Part shown: positions 9,876 to 20,930 of the stretch, one piece after another
How the letters are laid out: each line of letters opens with the position of its first letter
How positions within the stretch are numbered: position 1 is the first letter of the stretch
NCBI GenBank assembly: GCA_031841125.1
Contig: CM063110.1
Span: 55,527,946-55,591,945 of the forward strand
Reading direction: 5' to 3'
Length of the DNA stretch: 64,000 nt
Origin: Acanthococcus lagerstroemiae
Taxonomy: Eukaryota > Arthropoda > Insecta > Hemiptera > Eriococcidae
Program-made: the position numbers and the translations under genes
The notes under the pieces: model-generated
What the model was told of the DNA's origin: nothing
Seen by the model: only the letters and a program-made list of their open reading frames with translations
Database searches by the model: none

Positions 9876-11739
9876 CAGTGTTGCCAGGTGTGGCACAGTT
9901 GTGCCACAGTGGCACATTTTCAGTGTCTGTGGCACAGCATGTGGCACAATTGAAAATTGTGGCACAATGTGGCACAATTGGAAATTGTGGCTAAATGTTG
10001 CACATATAAATTCAGTTTCTTGTGTACAATACTCTTTGACTCATTATTCTACAATTTTAATTACAATCCCCTCATTGTAGACTGTCGGCTGAATTACCAT
10101 TACTTGCTCTTCACAGAAGACAGAACACTATCCATTCTAACTCATTTAATTATTACCTACATTATAAAATAAAGGAGTTTTAAAATTTTTTAAAGATTTG
10201 GCACCATGAGTAACTTAGTAGGTATGTACACCTTAAAGCTCAGACTTCAGCCAGAAGCCCATGTTGAACGCCGATAGAGCTCTGTATTCGGGCTGTTCAG
10301 CGCTAGTGTCGCGCACAACAAAAACTAACGAAAACGGGATAATTGATGAGCGGCGCGGGTGGTGGGTGGAAGCTTTCGTTAAATCGATCGAAATCACTTT
10401 TTATGTGAGAAGATAACTTCTAGGAAATCTTACGCTCTACAAATTTTGTTATTTTAATTTTTTCGCTAAATGGCTTCGTTCTCGACTTATTTTGAGATAA
10501 CTCAATACACATTCAAATAGGAAAATCGTCCTGATCCCGTTCTCTATTTTGCCGATTGTAGCGCTCCCAGCGGATGAACAGCCCGAATATGCAAATACGA
10601 TTGTCCGCCATTTTGACTCCAACCGTCCCCGTGGATGCCGAATCCGACTACGCGGATGCGGAGCGTACAGCCAGAGGTTGAAAAGCTGTATACAAAGTTT
10701 CAGCTTCGGCTAAAAACTTAAGACCTTCAAGAATAAAACTTCAGCTATGGCTTTCGACTTTTTACATGTTAGCTTTCGGTTTCGGCTTAGTTAAAATAAG
10801 GCTTTCAGCTATCGGATCCGATTTATGTTTCGGCATCTTGGATTAAATATAATTAAAAATTATCGAAGATGTAAGTTAAACGGAACTACTCTGGTTTCAA
10901 ATTTCAGTTTCGAATAGGAAGTTGGGATGTTGGGAGCAGTTGACTTTTTTTTTTTTTGTTCCTTGAAACTCAAATTTGACAGCGTGAATCGGCGAACAGA
11001 CAATTTGATAAGATAAGCCATAAGCCAAGCCAAGAGACAAAGATAAGACCAAGAGCAATGAGCCGATGACTGGATGACTAGAACGTAGAACCAGAGAATC
11101 AACATCAGATTTATGAAAATAGGCCTTAGATTACATAGAGGTACGGCCCTTTTTATTAGTAGCATAATGAGAGCACAGGCAAAGTAAAACGTGAAACGCT
11201 GCTAGCTTAGCCCTAGCTCTGCGAGCAAACAGCAAACTGCGAGTGTGTAGTATACAGTGTGTGACCAGTAAAAAGGAAAAGTCGTAAGAAAGTCGATTAA
11301 TAAAACTTCAGCTTAAGCTTTCAACATTTTTACATTAGACTTTGGCTTTCAACTTTCAACTGTATACCATGAAAATTAACAGCTATCGGCTTTTCGGCTT
11401 AAACTTTTGGCTGACTTTCAACCTCTGCGTACGGCGTAGTGAATTTGGCATCGACGGGCGCGGTTGGAGTCAAAATGGCGGACGATCGTACTCTTCTTTA
11501 ACGCTGAACGCTGAACACTCTCTCCTGTCATCTGATGAAAAATTAGGGTTTAAATAAAGCGCTGTGAGGCTGTATGCCTTCTAAAATACAGCACTGTGAC
11601 ATGAAACCACATGAAACCCAACATGATTGGTATACGGTGTGTTTTTTCAATTGTGGCAGATTGTGGCACAATTTTCTCCCATGTGGCACTTTGTTTTTTC
11701 AAATGTGGCACATTTTGAAATTTGGATCTGGCAACACTG
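9876..11739 (+). mobile_element. hAT-A: non-autonomous hAT-type element, 1,864 bp
   Basis: Perfect 12-bp terminal inverted repeats (CAGTGTTGCCAG at 9876-9887, CTGGCAACACTG at 11728-11739) lie inside a perfect 8-bp target duplication. Eight-base duplications and CAG-starting ends are the hallmarks of hAT transposons. Both subterminal regions are packed with GTGGCACA-type 9-mers (about 9889-10010 and 11650-11715), the sort of array that binds hAT transposase. No transposase frame is present. Inside are a perfect 15-bp inverted repeat (10285-10299 and 10575-10589) and imperfect inverted arms at about 10597-10690 and 11398-11487 that share CGCCATTTTGACTCCAACC. Removing the element and one duplication restores an open RTE frame across the junction. 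It must depend on a transposase encoded elsewhere. Confidence 0.93.
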
Positions 11740-11747
11740 CAACCCGC
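11740..11747 (+). repeat. Target-site duplication of hAT-A (right)
   Basis: CAACCCGC, identical to 9868-9875. Confidence 0.9.
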
Positions 11748-12430
11748 TGTCTGATTCCCGTGGCCCAGTTCTCTTTACATCTTCCGGGTTGACCATGTAC
11801 TCTTAATGATCTCTCTAGTTTTCTTGTTCTCGAAGTTCCTACAGTCTTTTCCAATTTCCTTCCTTGTCAGCTTTTGTCACTTCACCCGTTCGATCTTTTG
11901 TGCAGCACTTCTGTTTTCCAATTTCCTCATTTTTCCTCTCTTTTCCTGATAAGATCCTTGATTGCCGCTGAAAGCTTGTTATCCGTTGTTTGCTGTACCT
12001 TCCCGTAGCTGAATCTCTTAATCGTCTCCACGATAACGCTTTCGAACAAGGTGTAGCTTTCCTGAACTTGTAGATTCTTGAGTATCTCTGCCTCCATATA
12101 GCTCATTGCTTTGTCCTCTCTGTGTGCCGGGATTACCACCTTCATGTTCACTACTTTTTCTGGCCTCTTCGGTATTCCTACGCATCTCCCTGTCCTATGA
12201 TCTGATGAGAACTCGGGCCCCGTCAGGACACTGTGATCCATTACAGTGGACTGCTCGCTAACCATGCAATGGTCTATCTCGTTGCGCACTGTTTCATTCG
12301 GTGCCATCCATGTCCACTTGCGCGCTGCCCGTTTTTTGAATGCAAATGCTACGAGCTCCTCTCCCGCTTGGTTTCTAGTTCCCATACGTATGTGGATTGT
12401 AACTGTCTCCTTACGCCCATATAGTTCTTT
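11748..12430 (-). pseudogene. RTE-clade LINE, endonuclease C-terminus and linker (5' of hAT-A)
   Basis: The minus-strand frame from 12385 reads MGTRNQAGEELVAFAF, KKRAARKWTWMAPNETVRNEID and a SSDHR box, the end of the RTE-type AP endonuclease. A linker with IKDLIRKREEK and LLARKGQRVMTREEILKEA then runs into the RT part on the other side of the hAT insertion. A short deletion seems to have removed the segment between AFA and FKKR, where family members carry about ten residues. The first two-thirds of the endonuclease are missing, so this copy is 5'-truncated near 12430. Confidence 0.83.
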
Positions 12431-13800
12431 CTGAATTTGATTTACCAGTTACCTTTTTGAGTATTCTGAACTTGTAATCAATAGATGATTTCTTCGATTT
12501 GTTTCAGGTGAGTACTTGTTACGTTGTGTTACCGTATGTACGCCACAGAGGGGGAACAAAAAAGAAAAAATACGAACACTCAGATCAGACTCGATGACAG
12601 ATACGGTATTTTTCATTTCGTTTTCACCTGGGACGACGAATTCTCGACGTACGAATGGCATCTGTACGCTCGGCTCGTCTCGAGATCGATTACGTTATTT
12701 TATGTCACGGCGAAGACGACGACGACAAAGAGGCGATGGGACGCGCCCAGAACAATTTAACCTGTAAGTAAACTAAATTCGTTTCCACGTCCGCAGAGAG
12801 GAACACGACGCGGCGTCGCGCCGCGAATTCATGAATTCTTCGCGACACCCGCGATCGAGGAGCGAAGGAGGCGCGTGTACACCGAGCCCGAAACGAGCAA
12901 AAAGCCACCCTGCTAAACGAGGGGGAAGAAGAAAGAAAAAATAGTGAGAAAATGAAAACAAGTCTCGAAGAGATTGTAACGAGGGACGATTGACAGGTAA
13001 CCTGATACGGCCCTGTTGGCGTTGCCGGCAGCGCGAGTACGTGTTGCGTGTTGCGTTTTCTGCCATCGCATCGCATTGCGGCTCGGCGTAAGCAGCGTCT
13101 ACGTGTAGGTATTGCGTATAATTTAGTCTGGTTGCCTATACGCTGTGCCTGTGTGGAGAAAAGGAAGCAAAAAAGGCGAACGAGACGAATAAAGTAAAAT
13201 GCAAATCACGTCGGCGTTTTCGCTTCCGCAAAGTGAACGCGATTAGGGCGGCGCCGGTGTAAAGGAGTCGCTTCCACGTGTTACAGGTATCGAAGAGTGA
13301 CAGACCTAATCACGCTGCCGATAGCAAGTTGTCGATTACTCGAACGATTCTTCGGCTTAGGTGGGCTTACTTCGCCGGGTATCGCTGTCGGTTCTGCTTG
13401 TTATAGGTACCTGCTGCATATGTGGCGCCGTCGGTAGGACGGTAGTATACCAAATCCGCATCTAGATTTATTGTTTTATTTCCCCGCGGAGTTCGGAACG
13501 CAAATGCGTCGGGTAAAGAAAGCTGACTTGCGAGCGCGAGCTAGTTATATTGCGGCTGGGGGAAGGGTATGCGTTAGGGGGTAATGCTGCCGGTGTATGA
13601 AGTGTTGCTCACCGTATAGTGGCGAGCGCCAGTTGTGTGTGGCTGAGTTTAAACTCCAGGAAAGTTGGCTCAGCAGGCTTGAGTGGCTGTCCCGCAGCGG
13701 GCGATGCGATCTAAGCTCGCTTCGCTCCTCGAAACGTGTACCAACTGAATTGATTCAGCCGGGGTGACTTACATCCTCGCGACTGCTCGGGCTTGTGCTC
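12431..13800. other. CpG-rich unique block; possible exon signals but no gene assigned
   Basis: A polypyrimidine-AG (GATTTGTTTCAG, ending at 12506) is followed by an open frame and a good donor-like CTGTAAGTAA near 12761-12770. Another donor-like CAGGTAAC lies at about 12994. No domain is recognised in the frame between them, so an exon cannot be claimed. The remainder has CpG-dense sequence with no long coding frame of known type. Confidence 0.3.
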
Positions 13801-14088
13801 TGGTCGATCGGTCGGCCTTGGCTTCAATTTCAAACTTGAGTTTGCATTCACATATGATACATCTTGCTTTCTTGACTGGGTGAATCAGTTTCAGTCTACT
13901 CTGCGACTTTTACTCCGTTTATCTGTTGCAAACGTTTTCTTCAATAATTCTGCGATGTCGACTCCAGCTCAGTTCTAAGACGAAGAAGACGAACAAGGGT
14001 TGTTTGGGGGGAGGGGGGGTAAAAGCTAGGGCTTCATGGGACGTGAGGAGCCTAACTATGATTTTTTTTTTTTGGGGGGGGGGGCTCA

Positions 14089-14130
14089 CCATAGTAGCGC
14101 ATCTTGTTTTTCTTTTAATCGCTACTATGG
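14089..14130. other. Perfect 11-bp inverted repeat (hairpin)
   Basis: CCATAGTAGCG at 14089-14099 pairs with CGCTACTATGG at 14120-14130 across a 20-base loop. Its position beyond the 3' end of the R1-like element suggests an end of an unidentified small element or a structured UTR. Confidence 0.5.
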
Positions 14131-14476
14131 ATCATTGTCGTGGATATTACAGTCTTATTCCTAATCTTAATCTAATTCTATTCTTATTCTAATTTAACTT
14201 GATTATGCTTTCCTCTCACACTTATGTTTAGTAACTTAAATTCCCTTCAGTCTTTGAGCTACTTCTTTAAGCGAACTCATACGTGTTTCTTTTGAAATAA
14301 AGTACAAACTCTGATGCTTCTTTATTTAAACTAACATAACTAAACTAAATCTTCTCCTTCTTGGTCATGATTGGTGTTTTAACGTCATATCCAGGTTTTC
14401 TTCTTGGTCATAATCGGGTGTCTCGGTTGCTCGCTTCGCCGTGTCCTCGTCGCTGTCTCTGGACGCGGCCGATGAT

Positions 14477-14695
14477 CGGTTCTTGCTCCGAGTACTTCAG
14501 CGTATGCCGTTCGCGCCGCGTGCATGCACGTGGCAGCGCCCGGCGAAAACGCCATTTGTGTCTGTGTACAGCGATGTACACGTCTTGCAGCCTTGTGGCC
14601 GCTATATCGGTTCTTATTCCGAATCTTTAGCGTACACGCCATTCGCGCTGCATGTGCAGCAGCGTCCGGCGAGGACGCCAATTGAGCGCGTTTTG
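14477..14695 (-). repeat. 131-bp tandem duplication in the 3' part of the R1-like element
   Basis: CGGTTCTTGCTCCG at 14477 and CGGTTCTTATTCCG at 14608 start two diverged units that share CAGCG.CCGGCGA. The duplication creates a 151-codon minus-strand frame whose first part continues the R1-like C-terminus; the rest is probably not functional. Confidence 0.65.
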
Positions 14696-17420
14696 CAGCG
14701 CTAGCGTTTTCTAGAACACACGGAGAAGTCCGGAAAGCGGCATTCCTTGCCCGGGCACCGATAGACGCTATGTGTCTCTTAATAGGCCTGAGCTCACTAC
14801 TCGCTAGCTCCTGCTTGTATTCGGATACTCGATCAAGCAACCTCGCTTTCGCTCAGTTGGCCCATCTTTTCGGATAATGCCCCGCTAGCGAAGATTGCAA
14901 ATGGCGTGCCCCCTGGCCCAAGTAGCTCGGGAAGGTCACAGGGTCATTTTTCCAACATGAGTGATGTTTCGAGGTGCTGCCGGGCGGTTTCATGTTTCGG
15001 ACAACTCCACAGTATGTGGAGGGTGTCCTCAACCTCGCCGGTGTCGCACCTCATACAGACTGCACTTTCTCGCTTCTTGGCTTTCTCGTATAAATATACT
15101 ATACCTGTATCGCCGTGCTCGATTAGTGGTTGCGTTACAACCCCTTTTTAGTCTTTCCCTGATGTTGGGTATGAACCCCTTTGTCTTGTATGCCTTGGAC
15201 TCGGTTTTCTGCGCTTGCTACTTGCCTATGGCTAGTTCTCAGAGCGCTTCTTTTCTCCTTTTCTTTACTTGTTTTTGCATGTTTACCGACTCAGAGGCAT
15301 ACTGTCTTCGCCAGTCTATTTCCAGTTCGATCGGCAAGACCCCGGCGATCACATGTCAGGACTCAAGGCGAGCCTGCCTGTAAGCGCTGTTCGTTGACTA
15401 GATCTTAGCATGCGCGGTCATCCCTTTACATGTCTTTGGGCCATGTGGCCACTGGATAGCATATAATGAGGACAGAACACCCCCCCCCCCCCCGGTAGAT
15501 GTGGATCAACTGAAAGGGCCTAAGCTCCCATTCATGAACTGTTAGCCTTCTGAGCTACTGGAACATGGCATCTGCTTTCTGTGTCACATGCCTGATGTGT
15601 GTTGACATTGTCCTCTTTGTTGTTATTACCCGGCCGAGGTATCGCACTTGGTCTGCGAAACATAGTCGGGTCTCTCCCATGTATATTTGTATGGGGTCTA
15701 GCATCAACTCTCCTTTCAATGTCAGCATTTGGCACTTTTCTGGTGCAAAGACCATTCTCGCTTTTTGCGCCCACTCCAGGATGAGCCGTAGAGCGTCATT
15801 TGCCCGTTCCTGCAACTAGCGCCGAGTATTCGCACTGACAGTCACGTATGCATCATCAGCGTATGCTATCCTTCGATATCCTGTTGGTAAAGGGCCCCAG
15901 GACGGAACCTTGGGGACACCTCATGTTGGATCCCCGCTAAAACGATTGCATCTCTCCTTCCATTCTGACCACGCGGTTGTCTAGATAACTGCAGATCATC
16001 CTAAGTGTATCTTTTCGACAACCGAGCCTCTTCAACTGTGTTAGTATCAGAGGCCACCATGCTCGGTCAAAGGCTCCCTTGATGTCCAGGAAAATTCCCA
16101 GCTCGTACTTCTGCGTATTTTCATCATCAGTGCGAAGCACCCTCAGAATAGCTGTCTGCGTTGACTTGCCTTTGGTGAAGCCGTACTGATCTGGTGACCA
16201 GAGCCGGCCCCACTTCAGTCTTCAGTCTTTCTACGAGACACCGCTCCAACAGCTTCTCCAGGTTGTCAAGGAGACAAATGGGTCCCATGTTGGCCGTGTC
16301 CGTAACGCTTTTTCTTGGACTCTTCGGGATTGTGACAAGATCAGACTTTTTCCAGACCTGCGGGAATGTTCCTTCTTGAACCGCTTTATTGAACGTTTCC
16401 AGGATTCGTTCCTTAAGCGGTTCATATCCTTCGAGCAGCATTTCGTTTATGATCTTGTCGGAGCCTGGGGCTTTTCTCTTCTTTAGGCACTTCACTGCCC
16501 TTTGGAGATCTGCTTCCGTGAATGCTTCCGTGAATTGTCTGGCTTTTTCTGTTTGCGCCTCTCTGATCTCTCTTGCTTTTCTCCTGGTCTCCTTGTGCCC
16601 CTCAGTGTCCCCGGACTCGTTGTCTACGGGTACCTATTTTATCATCGACTATTTCCTGCATAGTCTCAATCATGACGTCGGTGTATGTGCGGTCCGACTT
16701 CTTGATGCATGCAAGAACGCTCTTCTTCCTGTCTGCATTCTTTGCGAACCCGTAGACGATTCCGCAAGGGTCTTTGTCATTCCTAGACTCCGCAAATTTC
16801 TCGAAGTTAGCGTTTCTGGCTTGCTCCACTCCTTTGGGGTAGTCTGCGAAGGCACCATGGTACGGGCCCTTTACCTCCCGCTGTTCTTCTTCTGGTCTAT
16901 TCTGTCGTTTTGCGGCTCGATATTTCTACCTCTTTCTTCTCATCTGCCTTTGCAGAGTGGCCACCTCCATGCTCCACCATTTTGAATCGTTATCTTCGTA
17001 ACCCCCGGGGGTTGAACGATCCGCTGCTGCCCGAATTCTCTCTACAAGCTCAACTGCCGTGTCATCGGCACTGACGCTTGCAAGAGGCTCTCCGCAGGTC
17101 TTGAGTTCAATCTGGAATTTTCCCAATTTTACCTTCTTGAGGTTCTAACCCACCTCCTTCAGGACAATGGGTTTTGGATCTAGCTCCTGTTCCCACCTGA
17201 TGATCCTGTGATCGCTCGCAATGTGGTCCGGTAAGACTCTCCTGTCTCCGCCGATGCTACTGTTACGTCTGTGTTTGATCTTCCTGATGGATAGAAAGTC
17301 CAAGGTTGACCAGATCTATTCACTACGTACAGGTCGTTCCTTGCCAGAAATTCCTGGAGATCCCTCTATGAGTTCTACTTCACCTAGTAGTATTTTTCGG
17401 AGGGGAATGCTCTCGTGAGT
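14696..17420 (-). pseudogene. R1-clade-like LINE ORF2 (endonuclease, RT, C-terminal zinc finger), decayed
   Basis: In minus-strand order: an endonuclease remnant (EFLARNDLYVVNRSGQPWTF, then HIASDHRIIRWE with the SDH box at about 17200-17230), a linker, RT entry (KKRKAPGSDKIINEML, about 16480), LLDNLEKLLERCLVERL, the catalytic GIFLDIKGAFDRAWW (about 16100), RCPQGSVLGPF (about 15900), YADD at 15852-15863, EKCQMLTLKG and VRYLGRV. A cysteine/histidine finger (CMRCDTGEVEDTLHILWSC) follows at about 15020-15060. This order is that of R1-type LINEs. At least four frameshifts and several stops, including TAG just after the YADD block, make it dead. The 5' half of the endonuclease and ORF1 are missing. 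The antisense strand carries long fortuitous frames. Confidence 0.85.
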
Positions 17421-18240
17421 TTCAGAAAGAAAATCAGGTTTTGTGTACTTTTACCATGTTCCGGAGTCTTGTGAATGGAAGGATCTGTTATGAGATCATA
17501 CGTACGGCCCCCAGTTGTTCGTTCTTCCCATCCTTACCAATCGGGTACCACCACACATGTGAGCTTGTGCTTATGTTTTCGAACTCTGGAGTACCTGCAC
17601 AAAATCGCCTCGGAAGATCAATTTTTTGATAATACTCGAAGACTTGGACTTCAAATTAAGAGGATAAGTTGTGGTGGCAAAAACATAGATTCGGCTTCTT
17701 CTGTTTGCACAGTTCAATGTGAGGAAAAATCTTAAAATCCTAGATTTTTCTGCCCAAAGAGTACGTACAGGTGTAGAATGTTTCCAAGTCCTCACTTATG
17801 TCGTTTCCGGGATAGGCTCGAAATAGTTCAAGGAACCAAGAACCATTTTCCTAGAAAATCCAGTAGAGATCGATTTCTATTTCAAAACGCCCTTCACCAA
17901 GTGCGATGGTTATCACGATTTCTGAGTAAACCGATTCTGAGAGTTCGATCTACTGAGAAAAACAACGGAGTGAGAAGTGCTACGTTCAGTATGTTCATAG
18001 GTAACAGTGGCGCATTCAGGAAGTATTCATGAGAAGAGCAGTTCAGACTGTGTAAAAATTGAATAGCTTTTATCCCATCCCTCTCTTATTATTTATATCA
18101 TTTTTATGACTGTAAGACGGTAACTGTGTGAGTCTTGCTGCTGGCTAAATAGATGAGAATGAAAATAACATCCTAAGGTGTGCTATCAAATCTCGGGTGG
18201 GTGACATTTTCCAGACAGTTGGGCAATGCGATTCAGTTTT
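17421..18240. other. No gene recognised
   Basis: The first 130 bases may hold further endonuclease remnants of the R1-like element on the minus strand. The rest shows nothing identifiable. Confidence 0.35.
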
Positions 18241-19170
18241 TTTCCGGCGAGTAAGCCCCAAAACTAATTAAGACTCTTCAATGATCCTTTATGAAGCTCT
18301 TAGGTTCTTTTAAACTTTTAAAATTTCGCTAGACTTGTTCAAAACTAGTTTACCACTCCTTACGATTCTTCTAGATATGATTAAGTCTCTCCGCAACATA
18401 ATAACAACCTTGTAGTATTTTCCCATACTTGTCTAAACTACTCTTGAAACTTGTTACGACTGTTCATAGCTCAAAATTTTCGCAGATAGGAGCAAATTTT
18501 AGGGGTGAGAAATTGGGACAAGTACCCCTCTTAGAAGGAAAGATTTTAATTAATTCAAAATACTTTAGAAATAGTTTACAAGGGGACAGTTTTGTATTGT
18601 CTGGAAGGAGACTATGTAGGATTTGAAAAGTCATAGGGAAGCTCAAACAAGTTTGGAAGAGTCTTGAAAAATGCATCTCAAATACGCGTATAAGTGACTT
18701 CTTCAATACGTCTTAAAGAGTCGTAATCGAATCTGGAAGGTTTGAGAAAGTTGTAAGCCGACTTGCCCGAATCTGAAGCAGTCTTGACGAGTTTCAAGGT
18801 GTTTTGTCTTAGTGTAAAAGAAGTTTGAACGTATTGACTTAGATCGAGTGTTGAAGAGCTGTGATGAAGTTTGGAAGACTTGTAGAGAGTCGAAAACGGG
18901 GTTTGTACAGTCAGCGAATCTTACAACAGAAGCTCACTGAATTTCAAATCAATTTAGAAGAATCTTAGGTAGTTTTGAGGTGTCTTCAGGTTTTATAAGA
19001 ATCATGGGGAAGCCTAAACAGGTATGGAAGCTTTTGAAAAATCTGTTATTTTGAAGAGCGTTATCAAGTCTGGAAGATTCATAAAAAAGCGTACATGGAT
19101 TTCGCTTAGTCTTAGCAAGTCTAAGTAAGTTTGATGACGCATTGAGGAGCCTCAGCTAGTCTTAAGGACT
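18241..19170. repeat. Degenerate GAGTCTTGAA-type short repeats, orientation switching near 18470
   Basis: Many diverged 10-14 bp units related to GAGTCTTGAA or AAGTTTGGAAG occur here. To the left of about 18470 they read mostly in the reverse orientation (GACTCTTCAATG, CTACTCTTGAAACTTG); to the right in the forward orientation (GGAAGAGTCTTGAAAAA). The array resembles one at 20480-20930. Confidence 0.55.
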
Positions 19171-19180
19171 GCTTACACTC

Positions 19181-19199
19181 AGAGAGAGAGAGAGAGAGA
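19181..19199. repeat. (AG)n microsatellite
   Basis: Uninterrupted AG dinucleotides at the end of the degenerate-repeat array. Confidence 0.9.
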
Positions 19200-20479
19200 A
19201 ATTAAATGATATTGTGATGACGTTGAAAAATATCCGAAAACTGTCGTCTAGTCGGGAGTTCAATAAGTTGGAAAAATTTAATAGGTCATTTTGACCGCCG
19301 AGAAAATAGTAAAGATTTTAGTATGTTCAACAGATAATCGAGGATGTCAATGTAAGAGTTTTTTGAAAATGAAAGAATTCGCACAAGATAGGGAAAAATG
19401 AAGAGCTGCATCAAACCGGCCGTAAGACTGATAACCTTAATCATCATTTATTTTCAGTTGACAGGATCATTGTGAAAATGGGACTTACAAATTTTAGGTT
19501 TCTACAATTTCTTTTTAATCCCAGATTTCCCATACAAACCGATGTACTTTTTTCATCAATCACATAAGTTCCCGAGAAATTCAGTAGATGGCAGCCTCTT
19601 TGCTGAAAAACGCAAATACCAAACGTACAGATTGTAATTTTGTTTCCGAATAACCAAGAACAATATTCGATTCACCACTGAGACTTCTAACAAAAAACAT
19701 CAATATTTCTAGTTACTTAGGGAAATTCGGGAAGTAACAGTTAACTTGGTTTCAGCTCACCTGAAAAGCTGGTGCCGTATTTTTAAGATAATTACTACGC
19801 TAAAACTTCATGAACTCGGATTCAAATGAAGGAAAGTGCGAGATATAATGAGAAGGAGAACAGAACAAACTTCAATACAGTTTCAATTAACGCTTAGTTA
19901 GTACGAAAGTATTTATATTATCTCGGAATAAAGAAAGAAAAATCAGAGAAGGGGTAAGGTAACCATCCCATTAACGAAGCGATTATTGTTTCAAGGATGA
20001 ATACAAGTTATTCTTTGCGAAAACTTCAGCTGCGAGTATTTATTTGAACCGACGAACTGCGTCTTAAAGCGGAAATATACCTAGTACTGAGTTTGAAAAG
20101 ACGAAGTAAGGTATCACGGATATTATACAAAATGAAAACTTTGAAAGAAACACCTTTTTAATTTCTTAGAATACTTTTAACTCTCAATTTGCAAGGGTGA
20201 AACCCTTAGACGATTTTCTGCCTTCGTGAATCGGATGTTAACATTGAGAAGCTCGCGCCGAAGTCACTCGTTCGAAGAACTTTTCAACGTTAAAAAACAG
20301 GGAGTCAAAAATATTAAGCGTGGATTGAAACAGCTCTGCCGCGATATAATGCCAGCAAATAAGGAATTTTAGGGGGAAATCGAGCGACTGAGCGGAAAAT
20401 CGTCACGGGTGGTGCACTTGGTAATCAGAGGCAATGAAGACCGCCATCTCCCTAAATAAAAAAATTTATACCGAATATC
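19200..20479. other. No gene recognised
   Basis: AT-rich, no coding or RNA signal seen. A small CpG-richer patch lies at about 20230-20430. Confidence 0.4.
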
Positions 20480-20930
20480 CTTCAAAAATAAGTAACCAGT
20501 ATGGAAAAGTCTTACTCTAACGAACTTGCAAAGACTCATGGAAGGCCTCCGGAAATCTTAAGCAATCATACAAGGAAGAGTCTTACAGAGTCTTGAATAC
20601 GTTTTCAAGAACATCAAACAAGTCCTGAGAAGTCCTTATTAGGTCTGAAAGAGTTATATGAAGTCTAAACGAGTCTTCAACAGGCTTCGCAAGCTGTTAA
20701 TGAGGTTTCAAGAGTCTCGGAATGTTTTAAACGACAAGCAAACTTGGCAACAATTTCATAAGTTCTGATCAAGTCTTGAAGAGCTTTAATGACGTCTACA
20801 AGAGACACTGAGTCTAGAGCGAACCTTGAAAAGTCTACGAGTCCTATACAAGAGTCTTACAGAGTTTTAAACAAGTTTGGGCAAGTCTGAGAGCTATGGC
20901 AAATCCAGAAAGCAATATTGGGAGGGGCAC
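20480..20930. repeat. Degenerate GAGTCTTGAA-type short repeats, second array
   Basis: Units such as AAGAGTCTTACAGAGTCTTG, ACAAGTCCTGAGAAGTCC and CAAGTCTTGAAGAGC recur every 12-30 bp without strict period. Confidence 0.6.

Noticed and set aside
14385..14840. 151-codon minus-strand frame as a separate gene
   Set aside because: Its start continues the C-terminal side of the R1-like LINE and most of it covers a 131-bp tandem duplication.
16389..16985. A 198-codon plus-strand open frame
   Set aside because: It is the antisense shadow of the R1-like reverse transcriptase and linker.
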